From positions 386,927 to 450,926 of the forward strand of contig MIAY01000001.1 in assembly GCA_001829315.1 (NCBI GenBank): a DNA stretch of 64,000 nt, given 5' to 3'. This stretch comes from Spirochaetes bacterium GWE1_32_154. GTDB lineage: Bacteria > Spirochaetota > GWE2-31-10. The translations under genes were made by a program, and so were the position numbers. Below the pieces are notes generated by a model, which searched no databases, was not told where the DNA came from, and saw nothing but the letters and a program-made list of their open reading frames with translations. This document shows positions 1 to 9,377 of this stretch, one piece after another (position 1 is the stretch's first letter; each line of letters begins with the position of its first letter).

Positions 1-921
1 GGACTTATAAAAGTAATAATTAAAACTGGAATTAAACAAAGCTGATGCCAAAATAGATGTAGTCCTGCCATTCGTGTATGATTTTTGGAAGATCTCACCT
101 TCTTTATTATAAATAAGACTTGCTAAATGCCTTGAAACATCAACAACTCCGCCACCATTATATCGTAAGTCAATTACTAAATCAGTAATACCGGAAAATG
201 TTCTAAATACCGTATCTAAATCATTATATCTATACGTGTTCAATTCGTTATCTTGATTGTATGGTTCTTGAGCAAAAGCGAATTCAGTATATGCAAAATA
301 CCCTATCCTCCTGTCGTCTGAGGTGATAATTTTATCTGAAAAAACACGCTGAGAATTAAATTTTTCTTTATTCAAAACTACGGTATTTTCAGTCCCACTT
401 ATATCTTTATAAATTAATGAGATTTTACTTTTTCCATTAAATGCTTTTTCTAAATTACTCATACATTCATCGTAGTCGGCAATACCTGATAACATAATAC
501 CATCAATTGATAAAACAGTATCACCTCTTTTAATACCAGCATCAGTTGAAGGAGAACCTGCATTTACATATCCAATTCTTATATTCCATACATTATTTTC
601 TTTAACTGATAATAAATAAAGCCCAAAACCATATTTTTCATTATACTCTAAATCAAGGCTATTATCTATTTTATACATATAACTCCACTTATCTCTTTCC
701 TTGTAAAGTAGAGCATCGTATAATTCCTCAGGAGTAGTGTAATCCGCATAATTTACGTCAGGGATTTTATCATTCCATAAATAAACATCTTTCATTGTTT
801 CATAAATAAATTCATTTATCCCGGGATGAGTATCCTTAAATTTTACTTCAGGTGAACACTGAAATAAAAATGGTAAAACGATTGCTAATAATATTGATTT
901 TGTTATAATATTTTTTTTCAC
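1..921 (-). CDS. S41-family peptidase-like lipoprotein, partial at window edge
   Basis: The reading frame is open to the left edge, so only the first 307 residues are seen. It starts at GTG (921), preceded by AAGGA five bases upstream. The N-terminus is a lipoprotein signal ending in a Cys at about residue 18 (LPFLFQCS). A PDZ-like segment follows at about residues 95-175 (GSPSTDAGIKRGDTVLSIDG), then the S41 core motif DLRYNGGG. The family (C-terminal processing and tricorn-like peptidases) uses a Ser-Lys or Ser-His-Glu arrangement; the catalytic Ser region lies beyond the edge, so activity cannot be judged. Only 13 bp separate it from the Ig-repeat lipoprotein gene upstream, so the two are probably co-transcribed, which suggests processing of surface or periplasmic proteins. 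Confidence 0.8.
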   Translation of the reverse strand, partial: MKKNIITKSILLAIVLPFLFQCSPEVKFKDTHPGINEFIYETMKDVYLWNDKIPDVNYADYTTPEELYDALLYKERDKWSYMYKIDNSLDLEYNEKYGFGLYLLSVKENNVWNIRIGYVNAGSPSTDAGIKRGDTVLSIDGIMLSGIADYDECMSNLEKAFNGKSKISLIYKDISGTENTVVLNKEKFNSQRVFSDKIITSDDRRIGYFAYTEFAFAQEPYNQDNELNTYRYNDLDTVFRTFSGITDLVIDLRYNGGGVVDVSRHLASLIYNKEGEIFQKSYTNGRTTSILASALFNSSFNYYFYKS

Positions 922-934
922 TTTAATTCCTTGT

Positions 935-3900
935 TTAATTCTCCGAGATTTTAACCGCGTATGTTCCATAACTCCATCCCTCTACAAGAATAGTTATAAT
1001 TTCATCTGCTATAGGATTTATAACCGGTGAAGAAGTAAAGCCTGAATCCCGGTTTTCAAAATATGTTGAGGTTTTATCAGCGTGAAATAAAGAAACCCTG
1101 ACATCGGCTGTTTTATTTCCATCACCACTATATTTATCATTCCATTGAATGGTATAGCTTTTGCCTGAGCTTACTTGAAACTTAAAAGAAGCTATAATGT
1201 CGTCACTAAAAGTTCCATCATACCAGGTATTATTTACAAGTAACACACTGTCAACTACTGTTATATTACACTCTGCATATTTAGTTGAATTCTGAACTGA
1301 GGTGGCTTTAATTTTTACATTTCCTAATTTTTTTGGTGTTACCAAACCGCTTGACGATACTGTTGCTATTGATTCATCAGTACTTGTCCATGTGACTGTT
1401 TGAAGAGTTTCTTTAGGAAGTACCGATGAAGTAAGCTGTACGGTTTTTACCATATTTATCCTGGCAGTTCCCTGCAAAACAACAGAGTCGGCAGGAATTA
1501 ATTCAGGACATTCATATCTTAATGCAAAAGTTCCTTTGTAATAATAAATATTTTCTGGTGCGACTTTTATATATATTGTTTCATTTTCTGTAGGCGTTAT
1601 CGTTGGTGCAGTTATATAGTTATCCCTCTTATTAAAATAATAGGTGTATTTATCTTTATGATAAGTACTCACTGAAATATCACAAGTTTTAGTTTTATCT
1701 TCTGTATCATAATCATTCCAGCGGATTCTATATGTTTTCCCGGCTATACCATCAAATTTAAACCACATATCAGAATTATCATCGCGAGTCATATCTTTCC
1801 ATGTATTATGAGTCAGCTGATATGCATCTAAGATTGTTAAAGAACATTCTGCATATTTAGTTGAATCCTGAACGGAGGTTGCTTTAATAGTTACATTCCC
1901 TACTGTTTTTGGTGTTACCAAACCGCTTGATGATACAGTTGCTATTGATTCATCAGCACTCGTCCATATGACTGTCTGGAGAGTTTCTTTAGGAAGTACC
2001 GATACAGATAACTGTTTCGACAATGCAATATTAACTTCGGCAGTTGCCGTTAAAATAACAGATTCAGCAGGTATTATTTCAGGGAATTCATATTTTACTG
2101 CAAATGTACCTTTTGAGCCGGTAGCTTTTATATATATAGTTTCATTTTCTACAGGTGTTATTGTTGGGGCAACAGAATAATCAGACATTCTATTAAAGTA
2201 ATAAGAATATTTATCTTTATGATATACAGTAATGTATTCATCGCTTGTTTTAGTCCTTAAATCCGTGTAAGAATCATTCCAGCGGATTCTATATGTTTTC
2301 CCGGCTATACCATCAAATTTAAACCATATATCAGAATTATCATCACGAGTCATATCTTTCCATGTATTATTCGTAAGTGAATATGCATCAATTATGGTAA
2401 TATTGCATTCTGCGTATTTTGAGGTATCGTTTGTTGATGTTGCTTTTATCTTTAACGTACCGGCTTTTTTAGGAGTAACAACTCCTTCTTCTGATACTGT
2501 GGCAATAGTGCTATCGGCAGTGGTCCAGATAACATCTTGAATTGAACCTTCCGGCAATACTGTATGTACAAATTTTTTAGTTGACATTAAACTCATTTCG
2601 ATGGTTGCCGGTAACTCTACTTTTTCCACCGGTATTAGTTCAGGGCAATCATATCTTACTGCAAATGTACCTTTATCGTTACTATAGTTACTCCCATCTA
2701 CTTTTAAATAAATTATTTCATTTACTGTCGGTTTTATTGTAGGGGCTGTTGTGTAACTATTATTTGCAAGAATATAATTATAAGAATCAACTTTGTCTTG
2801 ATGGTAAGCATATACATATATATCACAGGTTTTAGTCTTATCTTCCGTATCATAATCATTCCAGCGGATTGTATACGTAAGACCTGATTTCGCATTAAAT
2901 TTAAACCATTTATTCTGATTTGAATCAATATTTGAATCTTTCCAATTATTTGGAACAAGTTCAACAGCGTCATTTACTGTTAGTAAACATTCCGCATAAA
3001 TAGAAGTATCTTTAACTGAGGTCGCCTTGATTTTTACTTTACCGGGTTTAATTGCTGTTACTAAACCTGTTGAGGATACATATGCAATACTGCTGTCAGC
3101 ACTTGACCACATAACTTCTTGTAATGTTTCCTCCGGTAACAAAGATGCTGTAATATATTTTGAATTTATGAAATCAATTTGTTCTTCTGCCGGTAGATTA
3201 ATCTTTGTTACAGGAGTTAATGAGGGAGTTTCATATTTTATTGAATATGTTCCATCATAACGATTATATGAGTCAGATTGGACTTTTAAATAAACTGTAT
3301 CATCATCAGTAGGTTTTATTAATGGAGCAGTTGTGTAATAATCTTTTCGATAAAAATAGTAATCGTTTTTATCTTTATAATAAGCAGTCACATAAATATC
3401 AGAAGTTTTAGTTTTATCTTCTGTGTTATAATCATTCCAACGAATTCTGTACGTTTCACCTGCTTTAACATCAAATTTAAACCACTCTATTGAATTAATT
3501 GTGTCACGAGTTACATCCATCCATGTATTGTTAATAAGAGGATAAGCATCAAGAACTGTAATAACGCATTCTGAGAATTTAGATGCGTCTTTTGTTGATG
3601 CTGCTCTAATTATTACCGTCCCTGTTGTTTTAGATGTTACCAAACCGCTTGATGAAACTGTTGCAATCGCACTATCGTTACTGGACCAGGTAATATCCTG
3701 GATTGTTTCAACCGGTAACAAAGAGGCTGTTAGTTGTTTAGAATTATCAGTTAGCATTTCTGCTGTAGCAGACAATACTACTTTTTCAACAGGAAATAAT
3801 GAAGGACTTTCGTATTTTATTGAATATGTACCAGTGGTATTTCCATAATAAGCAAGTTCAACTTTTAAATAAACTGTTTCATCAGCAGTAGGTTTTATTA

Positions 3901-5605
3901 ATGGAGCAGTAGTATAATAATCAGTTTTATAAAAATAATAATCATTTTTATCCTGACGATAAGCACTTACAACTATATCACAAGTTTTAGTATTATCTTC
4001 AGTGTCGTAATCATTCCAGCGAATTCTATATGTTTCCCCTGCCTTAACATCAAATTTAAACCATTCGACTGTATTATTATAATTGTCACGAGTTAAATCC
4101 ATCCAGGTATTGTCAGTTAGAGGGTAACCATCAATAACTTTGACTATACACTCCGCATATTTAGAAGCATCTTTTGTTGATGTTGCTCTAATTGTTGCTT
4201 CACCAACTTTCAATGCTTCAACGTTTCCATTACTATTGACTGTAACAGTTTTTTCGTCACTCGTTGTCCAATTAACACCGGAGTCGATATCCTCAGGCAA
4301 TACTGTGGCTGTAAGTTGTTTTGAATTATTAATATGAATTGTATTTTCTTTTTCAATGGAGACGCTTTCAACAGCCAGTAATTCCTGGCAAACATACTTT
4401 ATAGCATAGCTTCCCGGGGTATTATTATACATTGAGACATCAATGATAATATTTTCTGATTTATCCAAGGTAAATTCCTTTCCATAATAATAATAATAAG
4501 TATAGTCGGTGAATAAAGTTTCTCCTGAATACTTATACCCTTTTAAATTTACAAGTCCTTTTTTAGAACCGGAAGAATTATTTTTATCATCTATCAATAT
4601 TTTATATATTTTACCAATAACTGCAGGTATTACATAATAATCTACTTTGTCAGCTGTAGTGTCCCCATCAAACCATAATCCATTTTTCAGTTCAATACAG
4701 CTCTTAACACTAACTAAACAAGTTGCTGTTTTGGAAGAATCGTTCTTACCTGTGCATAGTATCTCGGTTTGCCCTTCATTAACTCCGGTAACAATTCCAT
4801 TACTATCAACAGTTGCTATAGTTTCATCTTTAGAACTCCAGTTAACTAAAAATGATGATAAAGGAGGATCTGCTGTAATAGTTATTTTTTCTTTCATCGA
4901 CTTTAAAACAGAAATTGATTTTTCTAAATCAATTGATTTCATAGTAATATCTGCTGTACATACATATACAATTGAATATTTTCCGCTTGTTTTTACTGTT
5001 GTTCCTGTTATTTTCAGATATGCAACTTCTGTCTTTAATGCTTTAATAACAACCGGTTTATTATATGCTGAATCCACAACTTCGAAATACGGGGTCTTTT
5101 TATCATTTTGATAAGCAGAAACAAATATATCAGCATAATTATAATCATAATTTTCATTCTTATCTTTCCAGAAAATAGAGTACTCCTTGTCTTTTTCCAA
5201 ATTCATAGGAAACCAGACGGTTTCATTTGCTTCAAGAGTAAATAGAGTATCCCAACCAAGTGTATCTCCTATCTGATTAGTAGCAGTTACATGTACAAGA
5301 CAGTCTACTTTAATTGATTGATTTTTCTTATAACTTGCTGTTATGATAGCTTCTCCGGCAGCAATTCCCGTTATTATACCTTTTGATGAAACCACAAGAA
5401 TATCATTATTTGATGAACTCCAGATTACTTCCTGACTTTCAGATGCCGGGGTTACAGTAACTTTGAGTTCTTTATCAACCCCGGATTTAATTGTAATATC
5501 TGATTCTGAGATTTTTAATTGAATACTTGGAGGAGTTATCATATCATTTTGAGTACATGCTGTTACTAAGATTAGTGCAAGAAGTAAAAATATAATTTTC
5601 TTCAT
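935..5605 (-). CDS. Large surface lipoprotein with eight Big_2 Ig-like / PPC-like module pairs
   Basis: About 1556 residues. I prefer the ATG at 5605: GAGG lies nine bases upstream, inside the codons following an earlier ATG at 5620 that has no ribosome binding site of its own. The signal peptide ends in a lipobox (LVTACT). The rest is eight repeats of about 195 residues, each an Ig-like Big_2 domain (pattern xxVxWxSxDxSIATVSxxGLVT, ending ATSxxDxxKYAEC) followed by a jelly-roll module resembling bacterial pre-peptidase C-terminal domains (WFKFDxxAGxTYRIRWND). Such proteins are usually extracellular adhesins or scaffolds; no catalytic motif is visible. The first two modules diverge most and the last few are nearly alike, as expected from recent internal duplication. 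It lies between a candidate barrel protein and an S41 protease in one leftward operon. Confidence 0.85.
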   Translation of the reverse strand: MKKIIFLLLALILVTACTQNDMITPPSIQLKISESDITIKSGVDKELKVTVTPASESQEVIWSSSNNDILVVSSKGIITGIAAGEAIITASYKKNQSIKVDCLVHVTATNQIGDTLGWDTLFTLEANETVWFPMNLEKDKEYSIFWKDKNENYDYNYADIFVSAYQNDKKTPYFEVVDSAYNKPVVIKALKTEVAYLKITGTTVKTSGKYSIVYVCTADITMKSIDLEKSISVLKSMKEKITITADPPLSSFLVNWSSKDETIATVDSNGIVTGVNEGQTEILCTGKNDSSKTATCLVSVKSCIELKNGLWFDGDTTADKVDYYVIPAVIGKIYKILIDDKNNSSGSKKGLVNLKGYKYSGETLFTDYTYYYYYGKEFTLDKSENIIIDVSMYNNTPGSYAIKYVCQELLAVESVSIEKENTIHINNSKQLTATVLPEDIDSGVNWTTSDEKTVTVNSNGNVEALKVGEATIRATSTKDASKYAECIVKVIDGYPLTDNTWMDLTRDNYNNTVEWFKFDVKAGETYRIRWNDYDTEDNTKTCDIVVSAYRQDKNDYYFYKTDYYTTAPLIKPTADETVYLKVELAYYGNTTGTYSIKYESPSLFPVEKVVLSATAEMLTDNSKQLTASLLPVETIQDITWSSNDSAIATVSSSGLVTSKTTGTVIIRAASTKDASKFSECVITVLDAYPLINNTWMDVTRDTINSIEWFKFDVKAGETYRIRWNDYNTEDKTKTSDIYVTAYYKDKNDYYFYRKDYYTTAPLIKPTDDDTVYLKVQSDSYNRYDGTYSIKYETPSLTPVTKINLPAEEQIDFINSKYITASLLPEETLQEVMWSSADSSIAYVSSTGLVTAIKPGKVKIKATSVKDTSIYAECLLTVNDAVELVPNNWKDSNIDSNQNKWFKFNAKSGLTYTIRWNDYDTEDKTKTCDIYVYAYHQDKVDSYNYILANNSYTTAPTIKPTVNEIIYLKVDGSNYSNDKGTFAVRYDCPELIPVEKVELPATIEMSLMSTKKFVHTVLPEGSIQDVIWTTADSTIATVSEEGVVTPKKAGTLKIKATSTNDTSKYAECNITIIDAYSLTNNTWKDMTRDDNSDIWFKFDGIAGKTYRIRWNDSYTDLRTKTSDEYITVYHKDKYSYYFNRMSDYSVAPTITPVENETIYIKATGSKGTFAVKYEFPEIIPAESVILTATAEVNIALSKQLSVSVLPKETLQTVIWTSADESIATVSSSGLVTPKTVGNVTIKATSVQDSTKYAECSLTILDAYQLTHNTWKDMTRDDNSDMWFKFDGIAGKTYRIRWNDYDTEDKTKTCDISVSTYHKDKYTYYFNKRDNYITAPTITPTENETIYIKVAPENIYYYKGTFALRYECPELIPADSVVLQGTARINMVKTVQLTSSVLPKETLQTVTWTSTDESIATVSSSGLVTPKKLGNVKIKATSVQNSTKYAECNITVVDSVLLVNNTWYDGTFSDDIIASFKFQVSSGKSYTIQWNDKYSGDGNKTADVRVSLFHADKTSTYFENRDSGFTSSPVINPIADEIITILVEGWSYGTYAVKISEN
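1150..5550 (-). repeat. Tandem ~585 bp coding repeats (eight units)
   Basis: The Ig/PPC-like module pairs are visible at DNA level. Blocks such as the codons for RIRWNDYDTEDKTKTCD recur near 1690, 2860, 3410 and 4000, and codons for SIATVSSSGLVTPK recur near 1350 and 1910. Spacing is close to 585 bp. Recombination between units could change repeat number without breaking the frame. Unit edges are approximate. Confidence 0.75.
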
Positions 5606-5626
5606 AGTTTTTTTCCTCATTATCTC

Positions 5627-6703
5627 TTAAAGTGATTTTTTAATATTTATATTTAACCGTATTTCCATTCCAACAACTACATTAACACTTACCAAAGAAG
5701 AATCATTATACGGATTTTTGTTTGTACCGCTTGGGAAATAATATGTTTTACCGAATAACATCTCAAAAAAAACTCCCAATGATGTTGATGCGTATTTTAC
5801 ATGAGCTCCCGGGAAATATGCAGAAACATAAGGGCCGAATGACCAATATGGGGAAATATGATGAAATTCTGTATAATCTACAAATGTCGAAAGAAAATTA
5901 TACCGAACGCTCGTTCCATATTCAATACCAATGTAAGGGATAAAATTTCTTGCAAATAATGTCCTCATAAAAAACTTGCTGTTAAAACAAATATTGCCAT
6001 CAATTACTGTTCCAAGATAACCGCTTAGCCCTATTTTAGCTACAGCACCGCCACCGAAAGCTATTTTCCTGTTTATAAAATAATCTACGGAAAAAGGCAG
6101 GTTTAGTGAAATAAATGAATTAAAAGCATATTCAGTACCCAATGCAAAACCACCATTATCAAAATCGTAACCAATACCAAATGAAACTGATAAAAGGTTT
6201 TTTGATGTTATAATTTCTATAAGACTTTTCAATCTCGAAATCATTGCCATATCAAGATTATTGTAGTTTATTAAAAGGTAGGAATCATATTTTACTGTTA
6301 ATTTGCTTAATTTAACATATGTCTTTGATTTACGATAAACAATAACGGTATCTTCCGGTTTAGAAACCTGGTTGAAACCTGATTCTATAAAATACGCTTT
6401 ATACTTCTCAAGTTTATCGTTATAATTCATATCATTACATTTTATAGCCTGAATAACACATGAAATAACTGAACCTTTCAATTTAAAATAAACATAATTT
6501 ACTTCATCACTATTATTGGTTATAGATCCATCGTATATCCATTCTTTATAATAACTATCTATTAGCGCCGGCTTAATTTTCTTCTGGTAATAGTTGAATT
6601 CTTTGAGATTCATTTTTAGTGATAAGTCAGGAATATTCACAATATCATCTGCAAAAATTGCTGTCAGGCAAGAGAAAAAGATATATAGTAAAAAACGTTT
6701 CAT
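5627..6703 (-). CDS. Secreted protein with probable C-terminal outer-membrane barrel
   Basis: 358 residues with a clear signal peptide (MKRFLLYIFFSCLTAIFADD). Residues about 20-160 form a soluble region without a motif I recognise. From about residue 170 onward the sequence alternates short amphipathic strands rich in Gly and aromatics (VSFGIGYDFDNGGFALGTEY, GAVAKIGLSGYLG, FGPYVSAYFPG) and ends VNVVVGMEIRLNINI, a pattern typical of small outer-membrane barrels. AAGGGAAA lies six bases before the ATG. It is the first gene of the leftward operon and is followed after about 20 bp by the Ig-repeat lipoprotein, so it could assist its surface display; that is inference. No family is assigned. Confidence 0.6.
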   Translation of the reverse strand: MKRFLLYIFFSCLTAIFADDIVNIPDLSLKMNLKEFNYYQKKIKPALIDSYYKEWIYDGSITNNSDEVNYVYFKLKGSVISCVIQAIKCNDMNYNDKLEKYKAYFIESGFNQVSKPEDTVIVYRKSKTYVKLSKLTVKYDSYLLINYNNLDMAMISRLKSLIEIITSKNLLSVSFGIGYDFDNGGFALGTEYAFNSFISLNLPFSVDYFINRKIAFGGGAVAKIGLSGYLGTVIDGNICFNSKFFMRTLFARNFIPYIGIEYGTSVRYNFLSTFVDYTEFHHISPYWSFGPYVSAYFPGAHVKYASTSLGVFFEMLFGKTYYFPSGTNKNPYNDSSLVSVNVVVGMEIRLNINIKKSL

Positions 6704-6740
6704 TTATTTTCCCTTGAGAATTAAAATCTGTATGAAGTTC

Positions 6741-6770
6741 ATAATATACAACAATATCAATTTAATGTAA
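6741..6770 (-). promoter_or_regulatory. Candidate sigma70-type promoter for the barrel/Ig/S41 operon
   Basis: Reading leftward, TTACAT at 6770-6765 and TATTAT at 6746-6741 are separated by 18 bp and lie about 40 bp upstream of the ATG at 6703. The region is very AT-rich, so a chance match is possible. Confidence 0.35.
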
Positions 6771-6906
6771 ACTCTTAAGATTCTTATGTGAGATCTTTTG
6801 AGTTATATCTCCCGCCTCAATAAATAAAAACTGACTTTATTAAAAAAAAAAGCTAAAATGTAAAAAAAGTGACGATACAATAAAAAGAACTACTATTAAT
6901 ATAAGT

Positions 6907-9372
6907 ATGATGAAAAGAAAAATTATTCTGACATTTTTTACTATATTCGCATATTCAAATAATATTTTCGCCGAGGATGTGGTATCTGAAATTAATAAAG
7001 CAAAACAATTAATTAAAGAAAATAATTATAAAGCAGCTTTAGAGATTTTATCTTCTAAAATTGTCACCGGAAGTGACAATATTGAAGAAGTATTACAATT
7101 AATTAATACTATTGAAAAAAAGAAACTGAATCTAATAGATACATCTAATAAAGTTATGAATTTATTTTCTAAAAATGAATTTGAAGAAGCAAATAAATTA
7201 AGTAAAACACTTGATTTATCAGGTATTTATGATGAAGAAACCAATTTTATTATTGAACGTTCAAAAACACTTCAAAATACAATTTCTAAAAGAGTAGGAT
7301 TTATAAATTTTGTATTGTTAATTGAAAATGCGATTATACAATATAGATTCAAAGATGGTTTAAATTCTATCATGGAAGCTGTCACAATTTACGATACAGT
7401 AGTAGATTCTACACTAAAATCAGATTTTAATGCTCTTTATAAAGAAATATATACCAGTACAATTTTTGACTATCCTGAATCAACTATAAAAAATATAGAA
7501 AATTTTGAAATTAAATTAAAATCATTAAATGAGATTTATACAAAATTAATTATTATTGAAGACAAAGTAAGATCGCTATCTCTTCAATTTAATTCAGCCA
7601 TTGAAAAAGAATCAAATCCTTCAGTTCGATTAGGTCTAAGTGCCTATAAAGCGGGAGCCGATAGAACAATAGATATAATTATCAGAACCGTTCAACGAAA
7701 TTATCGAAATTTTCTTAATGAGATTTTTAGTTATTCGGAAAATATAGTAAATGCCAACGATCCGGACATTATTTCAAAATTATTATATTTAAATAACTTT
7801 CTAAAAAACAATAGTTTTGACCAATTAGCTTTTTATAAAAATAGAATTGATTTTAATGATTCACGATATTTTGAGCGATCTAAACTTAATATTTATGATT
7901 ATCTGACTTATATTTCAAAAAAAGACCGATTGTATTATAAGTACAATGAACAAATTCTGATAAGTAAAGCACAAACGTTAGAAAATGTTCTGATCGATCA
8001 CAAAAAAAATATTAATGATGGTGAATTAATTCTTGCCGGTGAAACATTAAGAAAATTAATAACCAATAATACCGAAATTAGAAATATGAAAACAGCTTTT
8101 GAATCATCAATCTCCGGTGCTTTTTTTGAAACACCACTTAATAAAATTGATAAACCGGTTTATGCAACCCTGACAAAAAGAATTGAAGAAATAAACAACA
8201 GAATCTATGATGAAACAGCCCAACTTGAAAATACAAGAATAACAATCAGTAACCTTTTAGTCTCAGCTGATAAACAATTTAGAAGTGGTGAAATATCCCA
8301 GAAAAACAGTTCATTCGATAATGCGACTCAATTTTATGAAGCTGCTAAAAATGATTATATTCAAATTATTTCACTGACAAAATCAAAAGAAATTGACCAG
8401 AAAATTGGATTAATTAATCAGCGATTAAAAGAAATCGAAACTGAATTATTCCGTAGAGATATTGAATTAGCAGAAAATTTTGTTCTTTCCGCACGTAAGT
8501 TTTTATATAATGATGATTATATAAATGCTAATACTGAAATAAAAAAAGCACAGGAATTATATTTAAAACATAATCAGAAAAGTGAGTTTGCCGATAATTT
8601 ACAACAGAGAGTTGAAACCGCGATAAAGTTAAGAAGAGAAGTTGTTCTTAATTATGACGACGCTGCATATAAAAACATTATTGAATGGTACGAAAATGCA
8701 TTACAAAGTCTTGAAAAAAAGGATTATACCAAAGCAGAGCAATTTAAAGATAAGATTTTAAGTGAAAAACCGTTTTATGAAAAAGCACGACAATTGGAAA
8801 TTAAAATACTTCTGGCACGAGGTGATACTGAATTTTTCAAAACTAAATACAATGGTTACCTGACTGAAGCAATGAATTATTACAATGAAGGTAATTTTGC
8901 CAGAGCACTTAACGGATTTACTCAATTACTCGAATATAATTATGATACAAAAAGACTTAATGACCTTATTTACAATTGTAACCTCAGACTCGGGTTTATT
9001 GCAAAACCGGTTCAAACTGTTGATAAAGGTAAAGCCGTTGCACTTATTGACCGGGCAAAAAAATTGTATGAATCAGGCAATTTTGATAATGCCTTAACTC
9101 TGGTAAATCAGGCATTAACGATTTGGGAAGAAGTGCCGGGCGCAAGTGCAATCAGAATAGGTTCATTGCGAAGACTTCATAAACCTTTACCATCAATGTC
9201 TGTGGATAATGAAAGAAAATATGCTCAGGCAACAAGAGCGTATTCGGAAGAAGACTTTAAAAGAGTTATAGAACTAACAGATCAAATACTCGCTATTGAA
9301 AAAAGTGAAAAGGCAATACAGTTAAATAGTAATGCAAAAAAATTGCTTCTGATACGGGAAAGGGGATTGTAA
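6907..9372 (+). CDS. Periplasmic TPR-like repeat protein
   Basis: 821 residues beginning with a signal peptide (FFTIFAYSNNIFAEDV). The remainder is almost wholly alpha-helical, with charged heptad-like stretches and TPR-like motifs, clearest towards the C-terminus (ALTLVNQALTIWEEVPGA; YSEEDFKRVIELTDQILAIE). There is no enzymatic motif. The start is one of two adjacent ATGs with only a weak ribosome binding site. The stop lies five bases before the ATG of the giant SpoIIE phosphatase, so the two are almost certainly one operon. A periplasmic partner that presents a ligand to, or scaffolds, the phosphatase's extracytoplasmic sensor is a reasonable guess, not shown by sequence. Confidence 0.65.
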   Translation: MMKRKIILTFFTIFAYSNNIFAEDVVSEINKAKQLIKENNYKAALEILSSKIVTGSDNIEEVLQLINTIEKKKLNLIDTSNKVMNLFSKNEFEEANKLSKTLDLSGIYDEETNFIIERSKTLQNTISKRVGFINFVLLIENAIIQYRFKDGLNSIMEAVTIYDTVVDSTLKSDFNALYKEIYTSTIFDYPESTIKNIENFEIKLKSLNEIYTKLIIIEDKVRSLSLQFNSAIEKESNPSVRLGLSAYKAGADRTIDIIIRTVQRNYRNFLNEIFSYSENIVNANDPDIISKLLYLNNFLKNNSFDQLAFYKNRIDFNDSRYFERSKLNIYDYLTYISKKDRLYYKYNEQILISKAQTLENVLIDHKKNINDGELILAGETLRKLITNNTEIRNMKTAFESSISGAFFETPLNKIDKPVYATLTKRIEEINNRIYDETAQLENTRITISNLLVSADKQFRSGEISQKNSSFDNATQFYEAAKNDYIQIISLTKSKEIDQKIGLINQRLKEIETELFRRDIELAENFVLSARKFLYNDDYINANTEIKKAQELYLKHNQKSEFADNLQQRVETAIKLRREVVLNYDDAAYKNIIEWYENALQSLEKKDYTKAEQFKDKILSEKPFYEKARQLEIKILLARGDTEFFKTKYNGYLTEAMNYYNEGNFARALNGFTQLLEYNYDTKRLNDLIYNCNLRLGFIAKPVQTVDKGKAVALIDRAKKLYESGNFDNALTLVNQALTIWEEVPGASAIRIGSLRRLHKPLPSMSVDNERKYAQATRAYSEEDFKRVIELTDQILAIEKSEKAIQLNSNAKKLLLIRERGL

Positions 9373-9377
9373 TCATA

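Noticed and set aside
4647-5111. 154-codon open frame on the plus strand
   Set aside because: It is antisense to the Ig-repeat lipoprotein gene, with no ribosome binding site or protein-like motifs; the open frame follows from the repeat composition of the true gene.
1150-5550. Regular repeats that could suggest a CRISPR or satellite array
   Set aside because: The units are ~585 bp, coding and in frame, and encode Ig and PPC-like domains; there are no short direct repeats with unique spacers.
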